Assembly: GCA_002368175.1 (NCBI GenBank)
Contig: AP018173.1
Coordinates: 62,001-126,000 of the forward strand
Direction: 5' to 3'
Length of the DNA stretch: 64,000 bases
Source: Calothrix sp. NIES-2098
GTDB taxonomy: Bacteria; Cyanobacteriota; Cyanobacteriia; Cyanobacteriales; Nostocaceae
Shown: one piece after another, positions 7,465-17,568 of the stretch
How positions within the stretch are numbered: the first letter of the stretch is position 1
Layout: each line of letters opens with the position of its first letter
Notes under the pieces: model-generated
Told to the model about the DNA's origin: nothing
The model's database searches: none
What the model saw: only the letters and a program-made list of their open reading frames with translations
Program-made: the position numbers and the translations under genes

Positions 7465-10400
7465 TGTTAACAGGAAAGAATACAGAACCACAACAGGCAG
7501 TACATTACTTCATGGAAGGATATTACCAGGAAGGTACTTCACGTTGGTCTGGTCAAGGTGCAAAGAAACTGGGATTATCAGGAGCAGTAGATCATCAAGA
7601 AACATTTTCTAACATTGTTAATGGGCGATCGCCTGACGGCAGCCAAAACCTCTGTGCCAGGAAGTTGAACTCATCCCAACGTCGCGCCGCAACTGACTTT
7701 ACCTTCTCTGCACCGAAAAGTGTCAGCCTGCAAGCATTGGTAGGCGGGGATGAAAGACTGATAGCAGCCCATCAGTTAGCAGTAAAGAAGACATTAGAAC
7801 TGATTGAACAACGTTATAGCTACACCAGAGCCACAACCCAACAGGGGCAACAACTGATTCGGACTAACAACTTAGTAGTCGCGGAATTTGACCATATTGA
7901 AACCAGAGAACTAGACCCACATCTGCATACTCATGCTTTAGTCATGAACATGACGCAGTTAGAAAATAGCTCATGGTACAGCCTGTTCAACGATGAGATT
8001 TTCAAAAATAAGAAATTTCTCGGCATGGTCTACCAAAATTACCTGGCTCTGGAGGTGGAAAAATTAGGGTATCAGGTAGAACCTAAAAAGCACGGGCAGT
8101 TTGAGATTAAGGGCTTTCGAGACGAAGACCTCAAAGAATTCTCCAAACGCAGACAGCAGATATTAAATGCAGCAGGTTCTGATGCAACCTGGGCAGAGCG
8201 AGAAGCCGCTTGGACTGCCACCCGTAACAAGAAGCAGAAAATTAATCCGCATGAATTGAAAGCGTCCTGGAAAGAAGAAGCGGCAGCCCTGAGTATCAAG
8301 TTTGTGCAGCCAAAGTTGGCACAGCCTCTACTTCAACAGAGGTTAGTAAGTGAAGAGAACGTAGAGGATGCGATCGCTCACTGCTCTGAAAGAAACGTAG
8401 CATTCACCCAGGAAGACTTAGAAAAATTCATCCTCAACCAGGGATTAGCCACAGATGTAAGCTTAATTGAGCCATTAATTAAGGCTAACTCTCAATTACT
8501 CAGTTTATCACCAGAAAAACGCGACTTTACCACCCTAGCGGCAGTTCATCGAGAATTAGCAACCATTAAATTGATGCAGAAGGGGCAGGGTCAAGTTAGC
8601 CCACTGGCCCAAACAGAGGTAGCTTCTAGCCATTTAGAGAAAACTGCTTTAAACCCAGATCAGCGTCGAGCGGTACTAGATACAGCAACCACAACTGACC
8701 AATTTACAGCATGGCAAGGGGTAGCTGGTGCTGGTAAGACTTTTGCACTCAAGGAACTAAAAGCGATTGCTGCTGCATCGGGCTACACTATCAAAGGCTT
8801 TGCCCCCAGTTCGATGGCGGCTAAGGTTTTGAGTCAAGAGTTGGATATCCAAGCCGAAACTGTTGCTAAATTGTTAGTTTCTGAACCACCCCAAGAAATT
8901 GAACCCAATTCTTTTTGGGTAGTGGATGAAACTGGGTTACTCAGTGCTAAAGATGCCCTTGCACTTTTAGAACGGGCCACCTTGGAACAAGCCAGAGTTT
9001 TGTTAGTAGGAGACACAAAACAGTTATCAGCCGTAGAAGCTGGCAACCCTTTCAAATCGCTGCAACAGGCAGGAATCAAAACCAGCCACTTAAACGAATC
9101 GAATAGACAACGTGCGCCCAAACTCAAATTAGCAGTAGACCTGGTGGCAGAAGGTCGAATTCAAGAGGGATTTGAACGCTTAGATGAAAATGGCTACATC
9201 CAGACTGTAACCCCAGAATCCAAAATTGAGGCGATCGCTGCTGACTATATCAAATCCACACCCTCTGAACGAACACGAACCCTAGTATTAGCAGGAACAA
9301 ACTTTGAACGTTTAGCCATCACCCAAGCCATTCGGGAGCATTTAAAAGCTGAAGGCAGTTTAGGAACCGCGACCAATATCACCCAACTGCAAGCCAAAGA
9401 CCTCACATCAGTACAAATGCGCTACACACACAACTTTGAGTTGGGTGATATGGTGATGCCCACTCGCAGTTATAAGCGTCGGGGGCTATCCCAGGGTGAG
9501 TTGTATGAAGTGGTAGGCAAGGACACCGACCGATTGCTACTAAAGGCTACCGATGGCAAGCAACTTGAAGTAGACACGGGATTTAATAAAGCAGTTTACC
9601 AACGACAAAGTATTGAAATAGCTAAGAGCGATCGCTTACGCTGGACAAAAAACGACCGACAATTAGGACGGCGTAACGGTCAGGAGTTTGTCGTTAAAGC
9701 CATTGATGGTAATAAAGCTCAAATTGAGTATTTAGATAGTGGTCTAACCGAATCAGTCAACCTGCAACAAGCCCGGCACCTAGATTATGCGATTGTCAGC
9801 ACTACATATAGTAGCCAAGGGAAAACTGCCGATAGGGTGCTGATAGCTGCTGACCATACCATTGGGCAGGAAAGCTTTTATGTTGCTGTTAGCCGTGCCA
9901 GGTATGACTTGAAACTATACACGGAGGATAAAGACAATTTACTAGCCTTGGCGCAGTTGAGTAAGGCTAAAGAAAATGCTCTGGTGCTACTGCGACAGAA
10001 GAAATTAGAGAAGCAACACCAGTCAAAACTAGAGAAAGAACAGGTTGCAAATGCTGTAATTGTAGCTAGAAGCCCGGAAGCAAAGGAGAAGGGGAGCGGA
10101 GGAGCAGAAGAGCAATCTTACAGTAAACCTTCCCCTCTGCGCCCCAGCACAAGAGCCTCTCTGCCCAATTCTTCCCTTCTACACAAGAGTGCCCTTGTAA
10201 AGGAGCCGAATTCTTCTCAAGAGCGCCCTGCCCCTCTGCCCCCCTGCACCCCTGCTCCTCCGCCTCCCGTTCCTACTCAACCGCCTGTTATTAAAAAACC
10301 AATCCCAAAAACAGCACAAAGGGAAGTAGCATTTTGGACTCCCGGTAATTTGGGTGAAGCCCCCGAAAGACTAGACTCTCAACACTTGCGAGAATTGGTA

Positions 10401-11918
10401 GAAGACAGTGCCATTCACCCAGAAATTGCCGCCCTTAACTTCAAAAGTCTGCATCAGACTCAAGATTGGGAACATGAAGCTTGGGAATACCTGATGTACA
10501 GCGACAAACTGCCACGCACTAACACAGGCAGGTTGTCCAATGGCACGATCAGCAAATATGCTCACATTGAAGATGGTGGCTGGTGGTGTGATGCTGGCGT
10601 TAATCCCAAATCCTTTGCTAACCTACAGCCTGGAGATAAACCTGATAGGAAGTTATGGGGATGCTATAAACCCAATAATCCAAGAGAAAAAGCTGATAAG
10701 CCAGGCAAATTCATTAAATATGAGCATCCACCTAAAACTGAACTGAGTATCTTCCTGCTTGATGTGCCGGATGATATTGCAGAACGTATTTATGAAAAAT
10801 TTGGGGTACAGCCAACCGAAAGCGATCAGAAGAGTGGATTTTGGTACTGTGTTTGGAAACATAATCTCCCAGTCACTATCACTGAGGGAGCGAAGAAAGC
10901 TGCCAGTTTGTTGAGCCAGGGACACCCTGCCATTGGACTGCCCGGAATTTACGCCGGTTATCGTAGTAAGGATGATAGCGGTGAAAAGATGAAAGCTAGA
11001 CTCATGGACGAGTTAGCTGTCTTCGCCACAAAAGAACGGGAAATTACTTTCTGCTTTGACTACGAGACGCGGACTGAAACTCAACGAAATATAGAAATTG
11101 CCATCTCGCGCACTGGTAGATTATTGGAGTCACAGGGTGCTAGGGTCAGTGTGGTGACATTGCCAGGCCCTAATAAAGGTGTTGATGATTTGATTGTGGC
11201 AATGGAGCCACTAGCATACGAGAAAGCATATTCTGAAGCATCAACCCTCAAAGCATGGCGAGATAACAATAATCAACAGCGTCATGCTTCACCTGCACCA
11301 CCCAAAAAATTGAGTATTGAAGAACGTAAGCAACGACTGCAACAACGTTTAGAGGAGCAACAAAATCAATCAGCATTCAAGGGAGCAATCAATGAACTAA
11401 CTAACCAAGAGTTACTGTACTTAGAACAAGCTGTTAATGAATATTTTGCCTTTCCTGTGGCGCAAATACCACCGACAATTAATAAGCAAGCTATTGAAAA
11501 CCAAATTGACTCCTTAAAACAACAACTTGATAGTTTGTGGATAGAACACAATCAACAAGAAAAGGCTATTAAATCAATGGAGCATTATCCATTTCATAAG
11601 TTAAGTGATAAGTATAATAATGCTCTAGATAAGCAGTTAGAAACTATAGAAACTATCAAAGAATTATTTACGCAAAAACAACATCTAGAATCAAGTATCA
11701 ACCAATGGGAAAACCAGGTTCAAAATCATGAAACCTGGAAGAGAGAGCAGAAAACTATTGAGATGAGTACTATTTATAATTTACTCAAATCACCTCAAAT
11801 ACAAGAGCGACTCACGAGTATTAAAGAGGAGCAGAAACAACAATCAAGAGAAGTTCAAGCTAAGTTGGCTATTTATCGTCAGCCATCTCCACAGTCAAAG
11901 CGAGGCTTGAGAAGATGA
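7464..11918 (+). CDS. MobF-type conjugative relaxase/helicase with C-terminal DUF3854 domain
   Basis: A 1484-aa TrwC/TraI-like relaxase. Tyrosines at 15, 20 and 21 and the three-histidine metal motif DPHLHTH (151-157) form the nicking domain. The helicase part has Walker A GVAGAGKT (about 418), Walker B VVDETGLL (about 486) and the SF1 late motif TTYSSQGKTADRV (about 777). It would nick oriT, stay bound to the 5' end and unwind the strand for transfer through the coupling protein. Residues about 860-950 are a low-complexity linker made of Nostoc-type GGAG/CTCC repeats. Residues about 950-1255 are a DUF3854 (TOPRIM-like) domain with TEGAKKAASLL and LPGPNKGVDDL, shared with the CyRepA1 protein at 29336. 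The tail (1290-1484) is coiled coil. GTG start, with AAAGGAGTGG upstream. Confidence 0.93.
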   Translation: MLTGKNTEPQQAVHYFMEGYYQEGTSRWSGQGAKKLGLSGAVDHQETFSNIVNGRSPDGSQNLCARKLNSSQRRAATDFTFSAPKSVSLQALVGGDERLIAAHQLAVKKTLELIEQRYSYTRATTQQGQQLIRTNNLVVAEFDHIETRELDPHLHTHALVMNMTQLENSSWYSLFNDEIFKNKKFLGMVYQNYLALEVEKLGYQVEPKKHGQFEIKGFRDEDLKEFSKRRQQILNAAGSDATWAEREAAWTATRNKKQKINPHELKASWKEEAAALSIKFVQPKLAQPLLQQRLVSEENVEDAIAHCSERNVAFTQEDLEKFILNQGLATDVSLIEPLIKANSQLLSLSPEKRDFTTLAAVHRELATIKLMQKGQGQVSPLAQTEVASSHLEKTALNPDQRRAVLDTATTTDQFTAWQGVAGAGKTFALKELKAIAAASGYTIKGFAPSSMAAKVLSQELDIQAETVAKLLVSEPPQEIEPNSFWVVDETGLLSAKDALALLERATLEQARVLLVGDTKQLSAVEAGNPFKSLQQAGIKTSHLNESNRQRAPKLKLAVDLVAEGRIQEGFERLDENGYIQTVTPESKIEAIAADYIKSTPSERTRTLVLAGTNFERLAITQAIREHLKAEGSLGTATNITQLQAKDLTSVQMRYTHNFELGDMVMPTRSYKRRGLSQGELYEVVGKDTDRLLLKATDGKQLEVDTGFNKAVYQRQSIEIAKSDRLRWTKNDRQLGRRNGQEFVVKAIDGNKAQIEYLDSGLTESVNLQQARHLDYAIVSTTYSSQGKTADRVLIAADHTIGQESFYVAVSRARYDLKLYTEDKDNLLALAQLSKAKENALVLLRQKKLEKQHQSKLEKEQVANAVIVARSPEAKEKGSGGAEEQSYSKPSPLRPSTRASLPNSSLLHKSALVKEPNSSQERPAPLPPCTPAPPPPVPTQPPVIKKPIPKTAQREVAFWTPGNLGEAPERLDSQHLRELVEDSAIHPEIAALNFKSLHQTQDWEHEAWEYLMYSDKLPRTNTGRLSNGTISKYAHIEDGGWWCDAGVNPKSFANLQPGDKPDRKLWGCYKPNNPREKADKPGKFIKYEHPPKTELSIFLLDVPDDIAERIYEKFGVQPTESDQKSGFWYCVWKHNLPVTITEGAKKAASLLSQGHPAIGLPGIYAGYRSKDDSGEKMKARLMDELAVFATKEREITFCFDYETRTETQRNIEIAISRTGRLLESQGARVSVVTLPGPNKGVDDLIVAMEPLAYEKAYSEASTLKAWRDNNNQQRHASPAPPKKLSIEERKQRLQQRLEEQQNQSAFKGAINELTNQELLYLEQAVNEYFAFPVAQIPPTINKQAIENQIDSLKQQLDSLWIEHNQQEKAIKSMEHYPFHKLSDKYNNALDKQLETIETIKELFTQKQHLESSINQWENQVQNHETWKREQKTIEMSTIYNLLKSPQIQERLTSIKEEQKQQSREVQAKLAIYRQPSPQSKRGLRR
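10060..10290 (+). repeat. Low-complexity dispersed-repeat insertion within the relaxase gene
   Basis: Purine-rich units (GGAGAAGGGGAGCGGAGGAG) are followed by pyrimidine-rich complements (CCCCTCTGCCCCCCTGCACC). The same kind of sequence occurs as extragenic repeat in Nostoc-type genomes; a short example lies at 11957-11975. Here it is translated in frame as a Pro/Ser-rich linker between the helicase and DUF3854 domains. Confidence 0.6.
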
Positions 11919-11982
11919 AGAAGTCAGAGGACAAGAATCAAAATTCACTTCTGCCTCCTGCCCTCTGCCTTTCTTGATAAAG

Positions 11983-13374
11983 CTAACGTCTTAATTTGGA
12001 TGATTGTGATTGTGTTTGAGTCTTGGGTTTCAAATAATTATTGACGATTGCTTCTACCTTATTGAGAGACTCAACATCTTTTTCGGTCGCAGCAGTAGTT
12101 AAGTCACCCTCTAGCATGACTGGTCTACCATCAATAGAAGTAATGGAAAGATTACTTCCTTGCTGATGAAAGTGAAAACTTTTAGTTTCGTAACTCATAG
12201 ACCCATCAGAATTAGTCTGACCAAAAAGACGCAGCATGGAATCAACACTTTTAGCAATAGCTTTACCTTTAGCCTCCATAACGCTATCAGTAACTTTTTC
12301 AAAATTCTGCTTAAGAGTGTTGGTTGCTGATGAATGTATATCAGCAACGGCTTGAGTTACCTGCTTGTGAACAGTATTGACTTCCTCTGAAACTTTACCT
12401 TGGATAGCACCCACAGCAGCTTGGTGACGTTCTACACCCTGTTGAATTTCGTTTTGTACTAGTTCCTTAACTTCACCAAAACCAGATTTGACAACATCAG
12501 CTTGTGTTTTCAAATCATTTCTCATAGTCTCCATTTGAGATTGCATTTCTGTCTTCAGAGATTCAATCTGACTGTCGATTTGAGCCTTAATTTTATCTAT
12601 TTTTGGAGTCAGAGCAGATTGAATTTGAGTTTTAATTTCATCTACTTTAGGAGTCAAAGTAGATTTAACTTGCTCGTACAAGGATGAGGCAGATTTTTTA
12701 ACATTAGTTTCCAGATTAGTTATCCATTCTTTCAAAGATTGATTCTTGACGAATGGAGTGGTGTGGCTATTAATTGCTTCCAACCCTTTCTGTAGCTGCT
12801 CAATCGTTTGATGCTGTGCTTCAAAAGCTGATTTTAAGTTGTTCAATTCAGCAGATAATTTTTGAATCTCTAAAGGAGATTTTTGTGATTGACTACTGAA
12901 ATTATTAATGACTTTCTGCTGTTCTTCAACCTTTTGCTGTAAAGCATCAACTTGTTTCTGTAACTCTTTAATACTAACGACTGATTGCTTACTAGATTGA
13001 GCAACACTAGCGCTAGTACTCAATTTTTGAGAAGTTTTACTAGCCAATCCCAGTTTATCTGTGAGAATTTTTCCATCTTTAGCATGAAAAACTTTGTCCT
13101 GACCAATCATAATTCGGACAGAACCTTTCAATTTTGGCGGTTCATTAATAGCTGTATTCAATTGTTCTACTAAATCTGAATTCATCAGATTTACAATGAC
13201 TTCTCCATGAGAATTAGCCTTATATTGAAGTTCTCTACCTACAAATATTGATACATCCTTGCTGGGAGCTACTCCTTGAAATTCTCCTTTTTCAAGTATC
13301 TTTTCTAAGATGTCATTGAGAATTTCTAAATAATCATGCTGTACTTGTTTAGCTTCGGATTTAATTTCATCCAT
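11983..13374 (-). CDS. Coiled-coil protein downstream of the coupling protein
   Basis: A 463-aa protein. Residues 1-110 form a compact domain (FVGRELQYKANSHGEVIVN, VRIMIGQDKVFHAKDGKIL). Residues 135-365 are long heptad repeats (KELQKQVDALQQKVEEQQKV and several TPKVDEIKTQIQSAL repeats), predicted to be one long coiled coil. The C-terminal part (370-450) has a small beta-like domain with TKSFHFHQQGSNLSI. No signal peptide or membrane helix. Its start overlaps the 13367-13771 gene by 8 bp, so it belongs to the transfer operon. Function unknown; a scaffold or substrate-docking role is only a guess. Confidence 0.75.
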   Translation of the reverse strand: MDEIKSEAKQVQHDYLEILNDILEKILEKGEFQGVAPSKDVSIFVGRELQYKANSHGEVIVNLMNSDLVEQLNTAINEPPKLKGSVRIMIGQDKVFHAKDGKILTDKLGLASKTSQKLSTSASVAQSSKQSVVSIKELQKQVDALQQKVEEQQKVINNFSSQSQKSPLEIQKLSAELNNLKSAFEAQHQTIEQLQKGLEAINSHTTPFVKNQSLKEWITNLETNVKKSASSLYEQVKSTLTPKVDEIKTQIQSALTPKIDKIKAQIDSQIESLKTEMQSQMETMRNDLKTQADVVKSGFGEVKELVQNEIQQGVERHQAAVGAIQGKVSEEVNTVHKQVTQAVADIHSSATNTLKQNFEKVTDSVMEAKGKAIAKSVDSMLRLFGQTNSDGSMSYETKSFHFHQQGSNLSITSIDGRPVMLEGDLTTAATEKDVESLNKVEAIVNNYLKPKTQTQSQSSKLRR

Positions 13375-13771
13375 GATTTTCTGCCTTTAAAATTGAATTT
13401 AACAATGCAGAGGGTTCAATAACCGCATCTGGTAAAACTACACCACCTAAACGATTGAGTATTTCTTGTCCTTCAACTTGTATATAAGCCCATTGGTCAT
13501 CAATCTGTACCGCAATAGATTTTCTATTGATATCTAAATCATCGAGCTTGTAATCTTCTAATTGACCATTTAAGATAAACACATGGGGACTGATAGTATT
13601 GCCGTAATAAATTTCAATCATTTCTGGTACATAGTTGTCTGGAAATGGTGGTTCATCCCAAAACTCCGCAGCATTAATGATATCAATGCGATATTTTTCA
13701 GCTAATGCAGCAACATCTAAGGGAAGTTTTGCTAACAGATGTAATTCATAATTGGAGAAGTTCTTCATCAA
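13367..13771 (-). CDS. Hypothetical protein in the transfer operon
   Basis: A 134-aa acidic protein without membrane segments, placed 7 bp after the coupling protein gene and overlapping the next gene by 8 bp. It contains LAALAEKYRI-like helices at the N-terminus and the stretch QIDDQWAYIQVEGQEILNRL near residue 90. I do not recognise the family. The tight spacing says it is expressed with the type IV secretion genes. Confidence 0.7.
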   Translation of the reverse strand: MMKNFSNYELHLLAKLPLDVAALAEKYRIDIINAAEFWDEPPFPDNYVPEMIEIYYGNTISPHVFILNGQLEDYKLDDLDINRKSIAVQIDDQWAYIQVEGQEILNRLGGVVLPDAVIEPSALLNSILKAENHG

Positions 13772-13778
13772 TTACCTC

Positions 13779-15554
13779 CTAAACTTCATTTTGCAATGCT
13801 TCTTCAGCTTGCTGTTTCTCATCTACTAAAGGCAATAACTTTTCAGCCGAAAATTTTCTAATTTCTAATTCTTCACCAGATGGCTCTTTCAATGTAGATT
13901 TGGATATAAATTCCTGCTGGAGTTCATACCACTTTTCTACACTAGCCACCTCGGAATTACGATCGCTTTGTGGTATCCGAATTTGCTCTAAAAGCGGCAA
14001 CCCCACCTCTTTACCGGAGCGAAACCCAGGACTAACAATAATTGTTCTCCCTTCTGGTAAAGAATTAAATTGGTTCACCTCAAATAAATTCCGGGTACTA
14101 TTTTGTTCAGAAATTGAGGTACTTGCACCACCTTTACCACCAGAACTGCGCGAACGTTCTCTATGCTTAATTTGTTCGTTACCTAAGAAATTACTAAAAC
14201 GTTCAGCCGCTACATCATCTTGAGGATTAAAGAAAGCCTTCGTAGCACAACCGCCAAAGATAGCGTTGGTAGTTTCTTTGGAATAAGCCCTTTCAAGCTG
14301 TGATAAATTTTGCAATCCCAGTAAACAAATTAAGCCATCCTCCCTATTTTGATTAAGCCAATCTACCAAAGCTGGTAGATATAAAGTTGGTAATTCATCT
14401 AGTGCCAATAGCAATGGTTCTGTGCGTTTACCAGCCAAATTACGAGAACATAAAAGATGCAGAATAGACACCAATAAAGGAGAAATCACATCTCGCTTCT
14501 CCTTATCCATGCCAAACACCACCATCTTCCGCCCTTTCAAATCCAAGGGAATATTTGTTTGACCACAAAAGCCAGAAAGAGTAGAAGGGGTCATAAAGCG
14601 AGTAAATAACCCGCTCGTCGTACCGACAATACTAGCGGCGGTTTCTGGAGAACCAGCCACAGACAGGAATTGGTCAAAAGCAACTTTTACCCAAGGATTT
14701 AAAGAAGCTTGTTGAATGCGGTCAATTAATTTAGGCAGACTGAGAATTGCATGGCACATCATAATGTCTGGGAAATCAGTACCTCGTGCCAGCATAAAAA
14801 TTGCTTGAGCTAACTGATCTCCAGCATTGACAAAGAAACCACCATCCGAGACATCACCACCAGAAGATAATTTAAAATTGCGGTTGAGAACGATCGCTAA
14901 CTGACGTGCCATCTCTGCATCAGTTTCACTCCGCAGAAAATCCAGGGGATTAGCCACACAGGATTCAGGAAAACCGGGGGCGAGAATAGAAACCTCATAC
15001 CCATGCATAGCTGCATATCCTGCCAGTTTCGCTGCTTGCCCTTTAGCCCCAGCAGTAGCAGATTCTTGATGAGCATATTTAAAATCGTAGAGAATAATTG
15101 GTAGTCCCTGGTCGATAGCAGAACGCACCAAGGGATTAATCATCGAGAAGGTTTTACCTGAACCAGCACCACCGCAAACCAAAATTCCCCGTTGCACATC
15201 TGGCAGATAGAGTCGGCTTTTATCTTCAGGAATATTGGTAATACGTTTGTTATCCACAACCTGAGATTTCGTACCCACAGGCGTACCGATGTAGAGAGCT
15301 ACTCTGTTATGTCTGCGCTCAGTAATTTGTTTGCAAGCCAACTTACGAGCTGCTGTTTTCTCCCTAGCGCCCGCCCATCGCGCCCGTGCTAACTTGTTGG
15401 ATGCTCCGCGCCCTTCCATAGCTTTCGCTAACATTAGCGCCCCAATACTTACAAGTAATGCCAAACCCATTGGTGAGAAGAAAGCATTGTAAAAGTTTTG
15501 AGGAACAAGATTATCTACTGGTTGGGTAGTTTTAGCGATTTTAGCCATCTTCAT
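13779..15554 (-). CDS. VirD4/TraG-type type IV coupling protein
   Basis: A 591-aa ATPase. One N-terminal membrane segment (residues about 28-45, MGLALLVSIGALMLA) is followed by Walker A GGAGSGKTFSM (about 127-137) and Walker B LLALDELPTLYLP (about 383), followed by the glutamine-bearing GLQNLSQLERAY sensor stretch. Coupling proteins bring the relaxase-DNA complex to the secretion channel at the inner membrane and power strand transfer. The start overlaps the stop of the upstream gene in an ATGA. Size and motif spacing are normal. Confidence 0.92.
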   Translation of the reverse strand: MKMAKIAKTTQPVDNLVPQNFYNAFFSPMGLALLVSIGALMLAKAMEGRGASNKLARARWAGAREKTAARKLACKQITERRHNRVALYIGTPVGTKSQVVDNKRITNIPEDKSRLYLPDVQRGILVCGGAGSGKTFSMINPLVRSAIDQGLPIILYDFKYAHQESATAGAKGQAAKLAGYAAMHGYEVSILAPGFPESCVANPLDFLRSETDAEMARQLAIVLNRNFKLSSGGDVSDGGFFVNAGDQLAQAIFMLARGTDFPDIMMCHAILSLPKLIDRIQQASLNPWVKVAFDQFLSVAGSPETAASIVGTTSGLFTRFMTPSTLSGFCGQTNIPLDLKGRKMVVFGMDKEKRDVISPLLVSILHLLCSRNLAGKRTEPLLLALDELPTLYLPALVDWLNQNREDGLICLLGLQNLSQLERAYSKETTNAIFGGCATKAFFNPQDDVAAERFSNFLGNEQIKHRERSRSSGGKGGASTSISEQNSTRNLFEVNQFNSLPEGRTIIVSPGFRSGKEVGLPLLEQIRIPQSDRNSEVASVEKWYELQQEFISKSTLKEPSGEELEIRKFSAEKLLPLVDEKQQAEEALQNEV

Positions 15555-16765
15555 CCTTTACCTAAAATGACTAAATCATTCTCCTTAACTGGAACCCAAG
15601 GGACTGGCCCAATAAAGTAGGGAGTGCAAGATTTACCAGTTCCAAAGAAATTAACGCAAATACGAAAGAATAAACCAAAGTTAGCTGTACCTGTGGACTC
15701 ATTAACACCTGTAAGGACGACTTTGAAACCAGAACCATAGACCAACCTACCTGTAGGTTCTTTACCACCATTGACACGTTGCAATATGCCAAAACCGCCA
15801 TCTACCTTTTGTGAGGAACCAGAAGCCCAACGCTTACCGTAAAGATTGCCTTGTTGCCCCGCAATATCCCCCAATTCCAAGTAAGGGCATTCTTGACTCA
15901 CCCCACAAGCAACAGCAACAGTTTGATTAGAACGAGTTACCTTACCTGATACAAAATAGCTTTCTCTTACCCTAGAATCTCCACGTTCAGATTTACCTAA
16001 AACCACAGAAGCAATACCAACTACATCCAACCCTGAATTAATTGGTTGGGGCATTTTATCAAAAGGTACTCTATTTAACCCAGGAACTTGATTAATAAAA
16101 CTTTGTTGCCAGTTGAGAAATTTACTAATCCTTGTTTCTGTTAATTGCGGAATTGAACTTAACGAATACTTGCTTAAATCTAAATTACCGAGTGGAAAAT
16201 TACTTGTTTTTGGATAGTCATGTAAAACTTGTGAAATTGTACCATTGGGAGAAATACCCGACTTCTGAAGTAAGTCTTGAATAGGTTTAATTTGACTCAC
16301 ATTAATATTGTTCAAATTGGGAATTGCTTGAACTAATGAACCGATAGTCTGCCACTTCATTAAACCAAAATCTTGTAATGTTAAAGAGTCAATCTGATTT
16401 GAGGTTATTTCAGCTATCAGTTTCAAAGTAAATTGACTTTGTGTAAAAGCTTCATCCACATCACCTAACATAACCACAGAATCGATATTCTGTCCGGCTG
16501 ACCAAGAACGGGAAGGATTATAGCCTAATTTAGCAGCAATATCTGCTGAAACATTGATGTATCCAGGCTCCTGAACTGGATCTAAGCTACTCCAGTTTAT
16601 CTTTGTCCAATCAGGAGACTTTAATTGATATTTACCAGAAGTATGAGTAACTGTTGGGATTTCTGCAATTGCTATACTTGGTAATTCTAATAGTAAAATA
16701 GCAATTAAAGAAACAGAAATTGTTGAGAAAATAGCTTTATTTATAATCACCGCCTTTGCCCCCAT
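15551..16765 (-). CDS. Exported protein of the type IV secretion operon, unknown
   Basis: A 404-aa protein with an N-terminal signal (FSTISVSLIAILLLELPSIA, cleavage after about residue 34). The mature part has a helical central section and a Gly/aromatic-rich C-terminal region with LFFRICVNFFGTGKSCTPYF and the paired cysteines of VACGVSQECPYL. It overlaps both neighbours (VirB9-like upstream, VirD4 downstream), so it is part of the conjugation machine, probably periplasmic or outer-membrane. I cannot match it to a named VirB/Tra protein. Confidence 0.75.
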   Translation of the reverse strand: MGAKAVIINKAIFSTISVSLIAILLLELPSIAIAEIPTVTHTSGKYQLKSPDWTKINWSSLDPVQEPGYINVSADIAAKLGYNPSRSWSAGQNIDSVVMLGDVDEAFTQSQFTLKLIAEITSNQIDSLTLQDFGLMKWQTIGSLVQAIPNLNNINVSQIKPIQDLLQKSGISPNGTISQVLHDYPKTSNFPLGNLDLSKYSLSSIPQLTETRISKFLNWQQSFINQVPGLNRVPFDKMPQPINSGLDVVGIASVVLGKSERGDSRVRESYFVSGKVTRSNQTVAVACGVSQECPYLELGDIAGQQGNLYGKRWASGSSQKVDGGFGILQRVNGGKEPTGRLVYGSGFKVVLTGVNESTGTANFGLFFRICVNFFGTGKSCTPYFIGPVPWVPVKENDLVILGKG

Positions 16766-17568
16766 TGCATTAATTCATTAAAGAGGTTTTGGGGAATACC
16801 TGATAACCTGATAGCTTCCGTTCTGGGTTTACCTTTCCTCAGTAAGCGGATAGTATCTTGTGCTTTCCGCCATTCTACCGACTTAGGTTTAATTGTGCCG
16901 TTACCAACTGCAACAGCTAAACCAACGGCAATAGAATTGGCATCATTTCTTAATGATGAAGCATTTAAAACTGGAGAATTATTGTTGGAGAATCTATTTA
17001 TTGGAGTCGAATTTCGATTTGCAGTATTAGTGCTAGTGTTTAAATTCCTGTTATCTGGCTTTTCAACGGAAAGAGGCTTTGGTCTATCAGAATCTGGTTT
17101 GATAATCAGACTTGTGTACTGTGGCTTACCTTTAGCCGGAATTAACTTAAATTGATACTGTTTTTGACCAAGAGAACTATTAGTAATCACTGTCATCACA
17201 GTACTACCATCAACAGAAGAAGTTAGAGAAGGAAAATCAATCGGTTTAATCTGCCTCAAAAATAAAACTGTCGCCCCTCCAGTTCCACAATTTTCATCAT
17301 TTGATGCACCACGCTGACATAAATTGCCATTAGAACTAAGAGCAAAATGCGAAGGGTCTCCCAGCCAAACTTGCTTAATAGTTTCACCTGTAGAGATAAA
17401 GTTGATAGTTAGCCCGTAACCACTCCAAACTTTTAAATCAATTCCATTGGAGTTGTGACCTTGGGCATCTTGTGAATATACATTTCTAGCTGGCGGTAGT
17501 GCTAAAGATATGCCAGGTGTAGCACTGATAAATAAAGTAGTTATCAGTAATAAACTTAAACGTTTCAT
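16747..17568 (-). CDS. VirB9/TraK-like secretion channel protein
   Basis: A 273-aa exported protein (signal peptide LLLITTLFISATPGISLALP). The N-terminal domain shows the VirB9/TrbG/TraK pattern: IKQVWLGDPSHFAL, VLFLRQIKPIDFP and STVMTVITNSSLGQKQYQF, strand-rich, as in the periplasmic ring component. A Pro/Asn-rich linker and a short helical C-terminal part with KAQDTIRLLRKGKPRTEAI follow. It is encoded directly after the VirB10-like gene (overlap of 4 bp), the usual partner in the outer-membrane core complex. The family call rests on motif pattern and position. Confidence 0.65.
   Translation of the reverse strand: MKRLSLLLITTLFISATPGISLALPPARNVYSQDAQGHNSNGIDLKVWSGYGLTINFISTGETIKQVWLGDPSHFALSSNGNLCQRGASNDENCGTGGATVLFLRQIKPIDFPSLTSSVDGSTVMTVITNSSLGQKQYQFKLIPAKGKPQYTSLIIKPDSDRPKPLSVEKPDNRNLNTSTNTANRNSTPINRFSNNNSPVLNASSLRNDANSIAVGLAVAVGNGTIKPKSVEWRKAQDTIRLLRKGKPRTEAIRLSGIPQNLFNELMQWGQRR

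Noticed and set aside
10371..11551. Several minus-strand frames of 60-90 codons within the relaxase gene
   Set aside because: They mirror the codon pattern of the strong plus-strand gene and have no protein-like features.
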